Source: Chloroflexota bacterium | Lineage (GTDB): Bacteria; Chloroflexota; UBA6077 | Length of the DNA stretch: 8,837 nt | NCBI GenBank assembly: GCA_021786215.1 | Contig: JAJYNT010000211.1 | Coordinates: 1 to 8,837, forward strand | Reading direction: 5' to 3' | Shown: positions 1 to 6,950 of the stretch, in pieces | Numbering within the stretch: the first letter of the stretch is position 1 | Layout: the number at the start of each line of letters is the position of its first letter | Notes under the pieces: generated by a model | What the model was told of the DNA's origin: nothing | What the model saw: only the letters and a program-made list of their open reading frames with translations | Databases searched by the model: none | Program-made: the position numbers and the translations under genes

Positions 1-66
1 CCAGAAAACGTGCTCGTCTCACTGCAGCTCAGCCGGCAGACTGCCGAGGTGGAGATGATAGCTGCT

Positions 67-135
67 GTCATGCTGAACTAAGCGAAGCATCTCCACGTTC
101 CGTTGAACAGATCCTTCGCTAGCGCTCGGGATGAC
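67..135. repeat. Imperfect palindromic intergenic repeat
   Basis: The left arm (67-92, GTCATGCTGA...GCGAAGCATCT) is an imperfect reverse complement of the right arm (109-135, AGATCCTTCGCT...GGGATGAC), separated by about 16 nt. Cores AGCGAAG and CTTCGCT and ends GTCAT and ATGAC match. I recall similar GTCAT-x-CTGAGC...GCGAAG-x-ATCT palindromes as multi-copy intergenic repeats in many environmental bacterial genomes; copy number here cannot be judged from one window. A competing 9-bp perfect pairing joins 49-57 (GTGGAGATG) to 88-96 (CATCTCCAC). The repeat lies just downstream of ftsH, so it could act as a transcript-end structure, but no T-tract follows it on the minus strand. Nothing else in 1-155 looks like a gene. 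Confidence 0.6.
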
Positions 136-155
136 TGCTGGCAATACCATTTTGG

Positions 156-2189
156 TCATGTACTGGTCCCGTCTCGAGAGATGGCAGCTTGCGGTCCCTG
201 CTCCCCCTCGGGTGATGCGCTCAAACCCGCTCTTCGCAGCAACTCCTCGAGTTGCCCCGCATCCAGCGTCTCGTGAATCAGCAGCTCCGCCGCCAGAGCG
301 TCCAGCCAGGTGCGGTGCTCCCTCAGCATCTCTTCGGCCTGCTTGTGAGCCCTATCGAGTAAAGCCCTGACCGCCCCATCCAACTGGGCCGCCGTCGCCT
401 CCGCGTACTCCCTCGGCTCCGCGAGCTCCCTTCCCAGGAACGGGTGACGCTCGCCGACGCCGTACCAGATTGGCCCTAACTCCTGGCTCATTCCCCACAA
501 CCCCACCATCCGCCGAGCCAGCTCTGTGGCCTGCTTCAGGTCGCTCTCGGCCCCGGTCGTAGGCTGAGCAAAAACCAGCTCCTCCGCCGTGCGCCCCCCC
601 ATCAGCACCGCCAGCCGGCCCAACAGGTAGTCACGGCCGTAGTTGTGGCGATCCTCATCCGAGAACTGCTCGGTCACCCCCAATGCCCGGCCGTGGGGGA
701 TTATGGTGATTTTGTTCACCGGGTCCGCACCAGGGGTGAGCCTCGCCACAAGGGCATGACCCGACTCGTGGTACGCGACCAGCCGCCGCTCCTCCTCACT
801 CTGCAGGCCGGCCTGCCGTGTCCCGAGGACTATCTTGTCCATGGCTTCGTCAAAATCCGCCATCGTCACCTCGGTGCCGCCCCGCCTTGCGGCCGTCAGG
901 GCGGCCTCGTTCGCGAGATTGGCAAGATCCGCTCCGGAGAAGCCCGGGGTGCGGCGGGACAGCAGATCCGGCTTGACGTCGTGTCCGAGTCGCAACGGCT
1001 TCGTGTGGATCTTGAGAATGGCCTCCCGGCCTGCTCGGTCGGGAAGCCCCACGGTGACCTGGCGGTCGAAACGGCCGGGCCTCAGCAACGCCGGGTCGAG
1101 CACGTCCGGGCGATTGGTCGCTGCGATCACGATGACGTTTGTCTGGTCGTCGAAGCCATCCATCTCCACCAGTAGCTGGTTGAGGGTCTGCTCACGTTCG
1201 TCGTTGCCACCCCCGAGACCGGCACCCCGTTGGCGACCAACCGCGTCGATTTCATCCACGAAGATGATGGACGGGGCAGCCTTCTTCGCCTTATCGAACA
1301 GGTCGCGAACCCGGCTTGCACCCACCCCCACGAACATCTCCACGAACTCCGAAGCAGAGATGCTGAAGAATGGCGCCTGCGCTTCGCCTGCCACGGCCCT
1401 GGTTAGCAGGGTCTTTCCCGTCCCCGGAGGACCGATCAGGAGCACCCCCCGGGGCAATCGCGCGCCGAGGATCCGGTAGCGCTCCGGGTGCTTCAGGAAA
1501 TCGACAACCTCCTGCAGCTCCTTCTTAGCCTCTTCCTCCCCCGCGACGTCGGCAAAGGTAACCCCCGGCAGTTCCTGGTTATAGAGCCGGGCTCGGCTCC
1601 CGGCAAATCCAAAGAGATTCTGGGCCCCTCGCTGGGTCTGCCGCCCCATCATATAGATCACCCCGAACAGCATCGCCACGGGCAGCAGATTGACCAGAAG
1701 GTCCACAAACCACGATCCGCCGTTCTGGTCCTTGGCTGAGACCACCACCCCCTGCTGCTCGAGAAGAGGGAGAAGGTTGTTGTCGCCCTGAGCCGGCATC
1801 ACGGACGTAAACCGAGTGTAGCTGATCGCCTGATTGGTCGTCGCCGTTGCTGCGGACGTCGACCCGCTGTTCGAGGCCACAGACTCCGAGCCTGAAGGCA
1901 GGATCACGGCCTTCTTGAAGGTTCCATCGATGTTCTGGCCGTTCAAAGTCACATCTTCCACGTTGCCGGCCTTCACCTGGTCCAGAAAGGCGGTGTAGGA
2001 GAGACTCGCCGCGCTGGACGGTTTCGGCACCAGGAAGGCATAGAAGTTCCAGATCAGGATGGCCAGCAACCCGATCCACCAAACCCATTGCGGCAAGATG
2101 GGTTTTGGTGTTTGACCCTGAGGCTGATTCCCGCCGTTACGCCCATCGCTGGACCCGGATGATCTAGGAGGCACGCTCACCTGATCCAC
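156..2189 (-). CDS. ftsH: ATP-dependent zinc metalloprotease FtsH
   Basis: Membrane-anchored AAA+ protease that unfolds and degrades misassembled membrane proteins and selected regulators; it works as a hexamer. The 677 residues show one membrane segment at about 35-54, an extracytoplasmic domain, and a second segment at about 162-182. The AAA+ module has Walker A GPPGTGKT (253-260), the pore-loop phenylalanine in EMFVG (284-288), Walker B IIFVDEID (308-315) and arginine fingers R370/R373 in the second region of homology. The M41 peptidase has zinc motif HESGH (474-478, catalytic E475) and the likely third ligand D550. Residues 96-123 form a Ser/Thr/Ala-rich stretch in the outer domain, a modest lineage-specific insertion. 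The first start is GTG at 2189, but GTG at 2180 (three codons in) is preceded by GAGGTGG at a 5-nt spacing and may be the real start. It is transcribed alone, divergently from the next genes. Function is certain; the exact start is not. Confidence 0.97.
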   Translation of the reverse strand: MDQVSVPPRSSGSSDGRNGGNQPQGQTPKPILPQWVWWIGLLAILIWNFYAFLVPKPSSAASLSYTAFLDQVKAGNVEDVTLNGQNIDGTFKKAVILPSGSESVASNSGSTSAATATTNQAISYTRFTSVMPAQGDNNLLPLLEQQGVVVSAKDQNGGSWFVDLLVNLLPVAMLFGVIYMMGRQTQRGAQNLFGFAGSRARLYNQELPGVTFADVAGEEEAKKELQEVVDFLKHPERYRILGARLPRGVLLIGPPGTGKTLLTRAVAGEAQAPFFSISASEFVEMFVGVGASRVRDLFDKAKKAAPSIIFVDEIDAVGRQRGAGLGGGNDEREQTLNQLLVEMDGFDDQTNVIVIAATNRPDVLDPALLRPGRFDRQVTVGLPDRAGREAILKIHTKPLRLGHDVKPDLLSRRTPGFSGADLANLANEAALTAARRGGTEVTMADFDEAMDKIVLGTRQAGLQSEEERRLVAYHESGHALVARLTPGADPVNKITIIPHGRALGVTEQFSDEDRHNYGRDYLLGRLAVLMGGRTAEELVFAQPTTGAESDLKQATELARRMVGLWGMSQELGPIWYGVGERHPFLGRELAEPREYAEATAAQLDGAVRALLDRAHKQAEEMLREHRTWLDALAAELLIHETLDAGQLEELLRRAGLSASPEGEQGPQAAISRDGTST

Positions 2190-2535
2190 CTCAACTGCAA
2201 TTGGGGATATCCAAGATTACTATAAACGCAAGGAGAATGCCACGCCTCGGGCAACCGTCCACGGCACCCCAGTCTACCAGACGAGGCACCAATCGTGCCT
2301 CCCTCCCTCCACCCACCCTGCCGCCGGGTGACAAGTTGGTTCGGGCCATCGCGGGGAAGTGTGATTTGGCCTCGGCCGTGAACGGCCGGGCTAACGCCAC
2401 TGGCCTGCTCGTAGTTAGCCCGGCCCTTCAGGGCCGAGACGTCACACAAGACCGCGAAGAGCCGTTAGTTCTCACCACAGCCGAAGAAGGGAATAAAGCA
2501 AGGATGCAGCCGATAGTATGTACAAGGAGTTGGTC
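2190..2535. other. Divergent intergenic region between ftsH and the envelope genes
   Basis: This stretch of about 345 nt should hold the ftsH promoter (minus) and the promoter for the rightward genes. On the minus strand a -10-like TATAGT lies at 2224-2219, about 30 nt before the ftsH start, but I see no good -35 for it. On the plus strand TTGGTT (2336-2341), an 18-nt spacer and TGTGAT (2360-2365) is a weak promoter candidate that would place the large hairpin (2359-2447) in the leader. A plus-strand frame is open across the whole region but reads as Trp/Cys/Ser/Pro-rich nonsense and has no ribosome binding site, so I do not call a gene here. Confidence 0.5.
2359..2447. repeat. Compound inverted repeat / hairpin cluster (possible IS200/IS605-type end remnant)
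   Basis: Arms 2370-2395 and 2414-2439 are reverse complements at 23 of 26 positions around an 18-nt loop, and the pairing resumes outside with GTGTGA (2359-2364) against TCACAC (2442-2447). Each arm also folds alone: CGGCCG-TGAA-CGGCCG (2373-2388) and CGGCCC-TTCA-GGGCCG (2421-2436), each a perfect 6-bp stem with a 4-nt loop. Short GC hairpins with TTCA-type loops are typical of IS200/IS605-family ends and derived palindromic mini-elements, which is the basis for the tentative label. No run of T follows either side, so it is not a classical terminator. It could also be a structured leader RNA. Confidence 0.6.
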
Positions 2536-2646
2536 ATGGTTGGCATGGCACTCACCCTGCTCTTCTCCGTGCCCTTCGGCACTCGGCAGGGATCATCGCC
2601 ACCGAGGCAAACAGCTGATGAAACCAGGCTATCTGAGACAAAATGA
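2536..2646 (+). CDS. Small hydrophobic/secreted-peptide ORF (36 aa), unrecognised
   Basis: A 36-codon frame starts at ATG 2536, 6 nt after a full AAGGAG (2524-2529), one of the best ribosome binding sites in the window. An in-frame ATG at 2518 would add six residues but its only purine stretch is 13 nt away. The product begins MVGMALTLLFSVPFG, a hydrophobic run like a signal or membrane segment, followed by a polar Ser/Pro/Thr/Glu-rich tail of about 20 residues. It ends 16 nt before the start of the next gene, so translational coupling is plausible. I recognise no family. It could be a small membrane peptide, a leader peptide, or the relic of a secreted protein. The ribosome binding site and hydrophobic pattern are seen; expression is inferred. 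Confidence 0.4.
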   Translation: MVGMALTLLFSVPFGTRQGSSPPRQTADETRLSETK

Positions 2647-2662
2647 TGGGGTGGACGTTCAG

Positions 2663-3547
2663 ATGACGAAGAAGCTCTCTCAATGGATCATGGCGCTCTC
2701 GGCAGTGGTCGTTATGATGGCCATGGTAGTTCCAACCGCCTACGGCCGACCGACCGAGCCCAGCACATCGGAGACCAGAGCATCGGTACTGTCGGGCAAC
2801 CTACTGGTAACATGGTACGGGAACCCTCACGATCCCAGAATGGGGGTACTGGGCCAGTTTTCCGGCGCCGACCTGGCATCACGGCTGCGGCGCCAGGCAA
2901 ACGCCTACGCCGCGATAACCAACAAGACCGTAATACCCGCCTACGAGCTGATCGCCGTGGTGGCGCAGGGGAGCGCAGGCGCCGACGGCATGTGGCGCCG
3001 GAGGGAATCGCAAGATATGATCGATTCCATGCTGCAGCAGGCCCGGGCCAACGGCTTCAAACTGGTGCTGGACGTGCAACCGGGCAAGAGCACCGTGCAG
3101 GATGAGCTAGCCTACCTGCGACCGTGGCTGGAGCAGCCGGACGTCTACCTGGCACTGGATCCGGAATTCGACATGTGGAGAGGTCAGGTGCCCGGCCGGG
3201 AGATCGGCCACATGACTTCGGATGAGGTAAACTACGCACTCAACTACCTGACGAACATCATCCAGCAGAACGGGTTGCCACCCAAGGTGTTGATCGTTCA
3301 CCAGTTCACCATGAACATGCTTCCGGACAAGGGAAGCATTGGAAGCAGCCCCGTGGTGGATCTGGTGCTGGATATGGACGGGTTCGGAGCCCAATGGCTG
3401 AAGAACGATACCTGGAACATGATAATGAACCAGGGACAACTGGAGTTCTCCGGCATCAAGCTGTTCTACGACCAGGATCCCAACATGTTCACCCCACAGC
3501 AGGTGATGAATCTCACGCCAACGCCATCGGTGGTCATCTATCAATGA
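2663..3547 (+). CDS. Secreted protein of unknown function, probable TIM-barrel (glycosidase-like)
   Basis: The 294-residue product starts with a clear signal peptide (MTKKLSQW, then a hydrophobic core at about 9-24, possible cleavage after AYG at 28). The mature part shows an alternating strand/helix pattern: LLVTWYGNP (47-55), PAYELIAVV (92-100), KLVLDVQPG (133-141), VYLALDPEFDM (161-171), KVLIVHQF (208-215), VDLVLDMDGFG (232-242), GIKLFYDQD (264-272) and a final SVVIYQ. This spacing and the acidic residues at strand ends (D137, D166, E168, D237, D239, D270) suggest a (beta/alpha)8 barrel with a carboxylate active site, as in glycoside hydrolases; that is inference, and I cannot name a family. 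I chose ATG 2663 because it gives a compact signal peptide and has GGGGTGG 8 nt upstream; GTG 2651 and ATG 2618 are in-frame alternatives. It lies 33 nt before the carboxypeptidase gene and probably shares its transcript, which points to an envelope role. Confidence 0.75.
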   Translation: MTKKLSQWIMALSAVVVMMAMVVPTAYGRPTEPSTSETRASVLSGNLLVTWYGNPHDPRMGVLGQFSGADLASRLRRQANAYAAITNKTVIPAYELIAVVAQGSAGADGMWRRRESQDMIDSMLQQARANGFKLVLDVQPGKSTVQDELAYLRPWLEQPDVYLALDPEFDMWRGQVPGREIGHMTSDEVNYALNYLTNIIQQNGLPPKVLIVHQFTMNMLPDKGSIGSSPVVDLVLDMDGFGAQWLKNDTWNMIMNQGQLEFSGIKLFYDQDPNMFTPQQVMNLTPTPSVVIYQ

Positions 3548-3580
3548 TTCTGAAGCGCCGATAGCGGAAGGAGTCCACAC

Positions 3581-4717
3581 ATGCATGACGTTCGTGGTCC
3601 GGAGCCACCGGCTGGCCCGCGCAATCGACGTCAACAAGCATATAGACCCCGCGGCATTCGGGCCAGATTGTCTGGCAATCGGCGGACATCGGCGGCAGCC
3701 GTGCTGGTTGCCGCCATCGTGACGCTGGCACTGTTCTCCCGACCTGTCGGGATTGGCAGTGCGCTCATCCCTCCCCTGAACTCTCTAGGGGGCCACCCCA
3801 ACACATCGGACGCCGCTAGGACTCCGGGCAGGGAGTCCATCCAACAACCGGCCCCGACGGCAACACCGTTGCCGACGCCTACTCCCGATCCGGACATCCG
3901 CCCCCTCTCCGAGCCGGTCATGGCAAAAGTGGTGGATCACGGGCCTGCTCCTGTACGAATACCGGGCAGCCCCGACCCCGATCCCACCACCAACCACGTG
4001 ATCGTGGTGGACGGAGAGTCCGGCACGGTGCTTTTCCAGCGAAACGGTTACACACCGGTGGCCCCGGCTAGCCTGACCAAGATAATGACCGCCATCCTGG
4101 CCATCGAGCACGGTGTCCTCACCGACCATGTAAAGGTGAACGTCGACGCCCAGAGCATGGCGGGCAGCAGCTTGATGGGGCTCGAGCCCTGGTTCGACGT
4201 GACCTTCGAGGACCTGCTGTATGGCCTCATGCTGCCCTCGGGTAACGATGCGGCATTGGCCATCGCCCGATATGTGGCCGGCAGCGATGCGAAGTTCGTG
4301 AAGATGATGAACGACAAGGCCCAGTGGCTGGGCTTGAGCTCCACCCACTTCGAGAACCCGCATGGCCTCGACGAAGCGGGCCACTACTCAAGTCCGGCGG
4401 ACATGGTGGCCATGGCACGCTACGCCATGCAATACCCCCTCTTCAGAAAGGTGGTGGATACGCGAAGCTATCACATCCGAGAGAGCAACATCTCATACAC
4501 CATCTACAACGTGAACCCGATACTGGGCTACCCAGGAGTGGATGGAGTGAAGACCGGTTACTCGGACAACGCGGGCAGAGCGCTGGTTGCAACCGCGGTG
4601 CAGAACGGCCACAGGATCTACGTAGCCTTCATGAGATCGGATACAGGGGCCGAGGCCGATGGGTCGCTGCTGATCAACTGGGCCTTCAACTCCTTCGATT
4701 GGCCGCCGGGCAACTGA
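3581..4717 (+). CDS. D-alanyl-D-alanine carboxypeptidase family protein (serine peptidase S11)
   Basis: Penicillin-binding-protein-like enzyme expected to remove the terminal D-Ala of peptidoglycan pentapeptides outside the cytoplasmic membrane. The 378 residues contain an Arg-rich cytoplasmic start, one membrane/signal-anchor segment (about 37-53), a Pro/Thr-rich linker (about 88-105), then the catalytic domain with SLTK (S164 nucleophile, K167), SGN (220-222) and KTG (324-326), the three expected active-site motifs in correct order. The C-terminal beta domain found in PBP5-type enzymes is missing: the protein ends about 50 residues after KTG, as in many short S11 members. ATG 3581 follows GGAAGGAG (3566-3573) at a 7-nt spacing. 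It closely follows the secreted barrel gene. A beta-lactam-sensitive DD-carboxypeptidase is the likely activity; an endopeptidase cannot be excluded. Confidence 0.93.
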   Translation: MHDVRGPEPPAGPRNRRQQAYRPRGIRARLSGNRRTSAAAVLVAAIVTLALFSRPVGIGSALIPPLNSLGGHPNTSDAARTPGRESIQQPAPTATPLPTPTPDPDIRPLSEPVMAKVVDHGPAPVRIPGSPDPDPTTNHVIVVDGESGTVLFQRNGYTPVAPASLTKIMTAILAIEHGVLTDHVKVNVDAQSMAGSSLMGLEPWFDVTFEDLLYGLMLPSGNDAALAIARYVAGSDAKFVKMMNDKAQWLGLSSTHFENPHGLDEAGHYSSPADMVAMARYAMQYPLFRKVVDTRSYHIRESNISYTIYNVNPILGYPGVDGVKTGYSDNAGRALVATAVQNGHRIYVAFMRSDTGAEADGSLLINWAFNSFDWPPGN

Positions 4718-4727
4718 GAGGTATAAT
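4699..4727 (+). promoter_or_regulatory. Sigma70-type promoter for the two-component system
   Basis: A consensus -10 TATAAT (4722-4727) is preceded after exactly 17 nt by TTGGCC (4699-4704), which matches four of six -35 consensus positions. The -35 lies inside the last codons of the carboxypeptidase gene and the -10 just after its stop. Transcription would begin near 4734, leaving a leader of about 60 nt before the kinase start. Confidence 0.7.
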
Positions 4728-4755
4728 AGTGCACCAGGTTAAGCGCTACGCACCT

Positions 4756-4786
4756 CTTTCGGTTTCGGCCCCAGCACGCTCGAAAG
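4756..4786 (+). promoter_or_regulatory. Possible ribosome-binding-site-masking stem in the kinase leader
   Basis: CTTTCG (4756-4761) is complementary to CGAAAG (4781-4786), which includes the first bases of the kinase Shine-Dalgarno AAAGGAG (4783-4789). The stem is only 6 bp with a 19-nt loop, so any effect would be weak; a chance match is possible. Confidence 0.25.
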
Positions 4787-4795
4787 GAGTCGGCT

Positions 4796-6130
4796 GTGAG
4801 GACCAGGAGTCTGCGATGGTGGGCGGTCCTCGTCCCAACCGTCCTCATCATCCTGCTGGACTACGCACGCCACAAGCTGATCGCCGGCTACACACACCCG
4901 TGGAACGACGAGGTAGTGCTGCTGGTGGGAGTCCTCCTGGTCGCCTTCGCCACCTCTCGACTGCTGTTTCAACAGGTGGATCGGTCTCAGCAACGAGAAC
5001 AGCAGGCGAAAATGCTCTACGAGATCGGCGTCGACGTGACCTCCAATTTGAACCTCGATGTCGTGCTGAATTCGATCCTCATTCGCGGTCGCGAGGCCCT
5101 GGACGCCGACTGTCTCGGCATTGCCCTGGCTGATGGACCTCGTCGTGAGCTGACCCGCCAGCGTCGCCTCGCGACCTCCCCGTCGGTGGTGACCGTCTCG
5201 CCGAATTCCCGCTTCCCATGGGAGACAGTCGAGACCGGCGAGGAGAAAGAGCAGGAAAACCCCACCTCAACCCAGCTCGGCGATGACTGTCCATCCTGCG
5301 GCCGCTGTCTCGCGATCCCATTGAGGATGGGCCCGCAACTGCTGGGAGCCATGTGCGTCGGACGTTCGAGCTCAGAGCCCCAGAGCTCACGCCAGCGCAC
5401 GGTGACCGGTCAGATGGCCCATCTCGCCGCGGTAGCCATCGCCAACAGCCTCCTTCATGAACACGCCCAGAATCTGGCCACCTTGGAAGAGCGGGACCGG
5501 ATCGCCCGGGAAATACACGACAGTCTGGCGCAAGCGCTGGGCTACCTCAGCATGAGGGCTCAGGGAGCAGGGGAGCTGTTGCGGCGGGGCGAGACAGAAG
5601 GGGTCCAGGCCACCCTGCTGGAGATGAGCCAGGTCGCCAACGAAGCCTACGCCGACGTGCGGGAAGCCATACTCGGCTTGCGAGTCTCGGCCCGGGCCGA
5701 AACTGGGCTTGGGGAGATCCTGCAGGACTACCTGAAGAAGTTCAGCCACCAGTCGGGCGTGGTCGCAGAACTGGAAGCTGTGGGGGAGGACTACCTTGAC
5801 CTGCCGCCTCGGGTCCAGATCCAACTGGTGAGGGTGATCCAGGAAGCCCTGACGAACGTGCGCAAGCACTCTCACGCTAGACATGTTTGGGTCAAATTGG
5901 AACGACAAGAATGTGTAGCAAGGATCACTATCAGCGATGACGGCGAGGGTTTTGACCTGAAGCTGGCGGAAAGTCGATCCGATGGCCACTACGGCATCGC
6001 GACCATGCGAGAAAGGCTGGCGATCATCGGCGGACATCTCGAGGTGAGCAGCAAGCCAGAAAAGGGGACAGTCATCGCGGCCACGGTTTCGTTGGCCGGC
6101 AGAAAGGGAATCCGTGACGATCATGGCTAG
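4796..6130 (+). CDS. Membrane GAF-domain sensor histidine kinase (HisKA_3/NarX-DesK class)
   Basis: Sensor kinase expected to autophosphorylate on histidine and pass the phosphate to the response regulator encoded next. The 444 residues show two N-terminal membrane segments (about 8-22 and 39-52), a GAF-like sensor region (about 75-220), the dimerisation/phosphoacceptor helix with REIHDSLAQALG (H241), and a HATPase_c domain with N-box QEALTNVRKHSHA (349-361), G1 DDGEGFD (381-387) and G2 GHYGIATMRERL (397-408). The GAF region carries Cys106, Cys187 and a cluster C-P-S-C-G-R-C (165-171), a spacing suited to metal or Fe-S binding or thiol redox sensing; this role is inferred. GTG 4796 follows AAAGGAG at a 6-nt spacing. 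The end overlaps the regulator gene by 17 nt, a strong sign of a cognate pair. The signal is unknown. Confidence 0.95.
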   Translation: MRTRSLRWWAVLVPTVLIILLDYARHKLIAGYTHPWNDEVVLLVGVLLVAFATSRLLFQQVDRSQQREQQAKMLYEIGVDVTSNLNLDVVLNSILIRGREALDADCLGIALADGPRRELTRQRRLATSPSVVTVSPNSRFPWETVETGEEKEQENPTSTQLGDDCPSCGRCLAIPLRMGPQLLGAMCVGRSSSEPQSSRQRTVTGQMAHLAAVAIANSLLHEHAQNLATLEERDRIAREIHDSLAQALGYLSMRAQGAGELLRRGETEGVQATLLEMSQVANEAYADVREAILGLRVSARAETGLGEILQDYLKKFSHQSGVVAELEAVGEDYLDLPPRVQIQLVRVIQEALTNVRKHSHARHVWVKLERQECVARITISDDGEGFDLKLAESRSDGHYGIATMRERLAIIGGHLEVSSKPEKGTVIAATVSLAGRKGIRDDHG

Positions 6131-6788
6131 GGTGTTACTGGTGGACGACCATATCCTGTTTCGAAAGGGTCTCGCGGCACTCATGGCCGGGCGTGAAGGC
6201 GTGGATGTAGTCGGCGAGGCGGGAGATGGATTCGACGCTGTGGAGAAGGCCATCTCCCTTCAACCCGAGGTAGTCCTGATGGACCTCCAGATGCCCCGGT
6301 GCGATGGTATCCGAGCCACACGCATGATCAGGGAAAAGCTACCTGGCACGAAGGTCTTGATCCTCACAGTCTCCGACGAGGATGACCTTCTCTTCGATGC
6401 CATCAAGGCTGGCGCCCACGGCTATCTCTTGAAGAATGTGCAGCCGGAAACGCTGGCCCAAGCCGTGGTCGGGGTAACCAGGGGAGAGGCACCCATGTCG
6501 GGGACTGTGACGGCACGGCTGTTGAGAGAGTTCTCTCTCGCGAGGGACGGCATCGTTTCCACGTCAGGAGAGTCTCGCCTCAGCCAGAGAGAGCAGGAGA
6601 TCCTGACACTGGTCTCTCGAGGTGCCAGCAACAAGGAGATCGCCGCGCGACTGGTGATCACCGAGGGAACGGTGAAGAATCATCTGCACAACATCCTGAG
6701 CAAGCTCCACCTGCACAACCGCGCCGAGATCGCGGCCTATGCCGTTCGCCAGGGTATCCTGGCCCCCGATAATCACAAGTCTGAGTAG
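6114..6788 (+). CDS. NarL/LuxR-family response regulator
   Basis: DNA-binding regulator, partner of the overlapping kinase gene. The 224 residues contain a receiver domain with the acidic pair D11/D12, phosphoacceptor D57 (in LMDLQMP), T85 and K107, so it should be phosphorylated normally, and a C-terminal LuxR-type helix-turn-helix (about 156-215, with LSQREQEILTLVSRGASNKE and the recognition segment ITEGTVKNHLHNI). GTG 6114 has AAAGGGA just upstream (6103-6109); ATG 6123 is a possible alternative. The downstream region holds a dyad (6812-6842) before the respiratory genes, a plausible target. Family assignment is certain; the regulon is inferred. Confidence 0.96.
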   Translation: MTIMARVLLVDDHILFRKGLAALMAGREGVDVVGEAGDGFDAVEKAISLQPEVVLMDLQMPRCDGIRATRMIREKLPGTKVLILTVSDEDDLLFDAIKAGAHGYLLKNVQPETLAQAVVGVTRGEAPMSGTVTARLLREFSLARDGIVSTSGESRLSQREQEILTLVSRGASNKEIAARLVITEGTVKNHLHNILSKLHLHNRAEIAAYAVRQGILAPDNHKSE

Positions 6789-6809
6789 GGCAGAGGGTGG
6801 GCCTCTGCC
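6788..6809 (+). terminator. Terminator-like hairpin after the response regulator
   Basis: GGCAGAGG (6789-6796) and CCTCTGCC (6802-6809) form a perfect 8-bp stem with a 5-nt loop, starting immediately after the regulator stop codon. No T-tract follows, so it is either a weak or U-less terminator or an RNA-end-protecting or processing structure that sets off the two-component system from the respiratory operon. Confidence 0.5.
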
Positions 6810-6811
6810 GC

Positions 6812-6842
6812 GGACATGTACCCTCCAACAAGATACATGTCC
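6812..6842. promoter_or_regulatory. Perfect 9-bp inverted repeat, operator-like
   Basis: GGACATGTA (6812-6820) and TACATGTCC (6834-6842) are exact reverse complements separated by 13 nt. Each arm contains the palindrome ACATGT, and the two palindromes are 21 bp apart centre to centre, two turns of the helix, so they would lie on one face of the DNA. This fits a dimeric or tetrameric regulator site upstream of the pseudo-receiver/Rieske/cytochrome b genes; the upstream NarL-type regulator is the obvious candidate. It could also form an RNA hairpin. Confidence 0.45.
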
Positions 6843-6847
6843 TCTGT

Positions 6848-6865
6848 ATATCCACGCCATATCCA
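6848..6865 (+). repeat. 11-bp-period direct repeat ATATCCA x2
   Basis: ATATCCA occurs at 6848-6854 and 6859-6865, giving an 11-bp period, about one helical turn. The AT-rich sequence stands out from its surroundings and may include a -10 region (TATATC or CATATC), but I find no convincing -35 at the right spacing. It is possibly an activator site or activator-dependent promoter for the operon starting at 6951. Confidence 0.35.
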
Positions 6866-6950
6866 TAGATAGATGGCAAAGGCCGCCGAAGGTCGCTAGC
6901 ATCGGTGTCAGCTATTGGGTCGATGAACGACAGCATGATGCGAGGCAAGC

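Noticed and set aside
34..46. 13-bp odd palindrome CGGCAG-A-CTGCCG
   Set aside because: The one-base centre cannot form a tight hairpin, there is no T-tract or promoter nearby, and a match this short is likely by chance at this GC content.
835..1479. Open frame on the plus strand inside ftsH
   Set aside because: It is Arg/Ser/Pro-rich with no motif, fully antisense to the conserved AAA+ domain; a composition artefact.
2359..2447. Reading the compound hairpin as an intrinsic terminator or a CRP-like site (GTGTGA/TCACAC)
   Set aside because: No T-tract follows on either strand, and the two half sites are about 77 nt apart, far beyond the 6-nt spacing of a CRP site.
2201..2662. In-frame upstream extension of the secreted-barrel gene by 154 codons
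   Set aside because: It has no suitable ribosome binding site, its composition (Trp/Cys/Ser/Pro/Arg-rich) is that of an untranslated frame, it runs through the large hairpin, and it would bury the signal peptide.
5387..6253. Long open frame antisense to the kinase and regulator genes
   Set aside because: It mirrors the well-supported kinase/regulator genes, shows no recognisable domain, and such frames are common opposite GC-rich genes.
6863..6876. Short CCAT-N6-ATGG hairpin
   Set aside because: A 4-bp stem is too weak to support as a feature.
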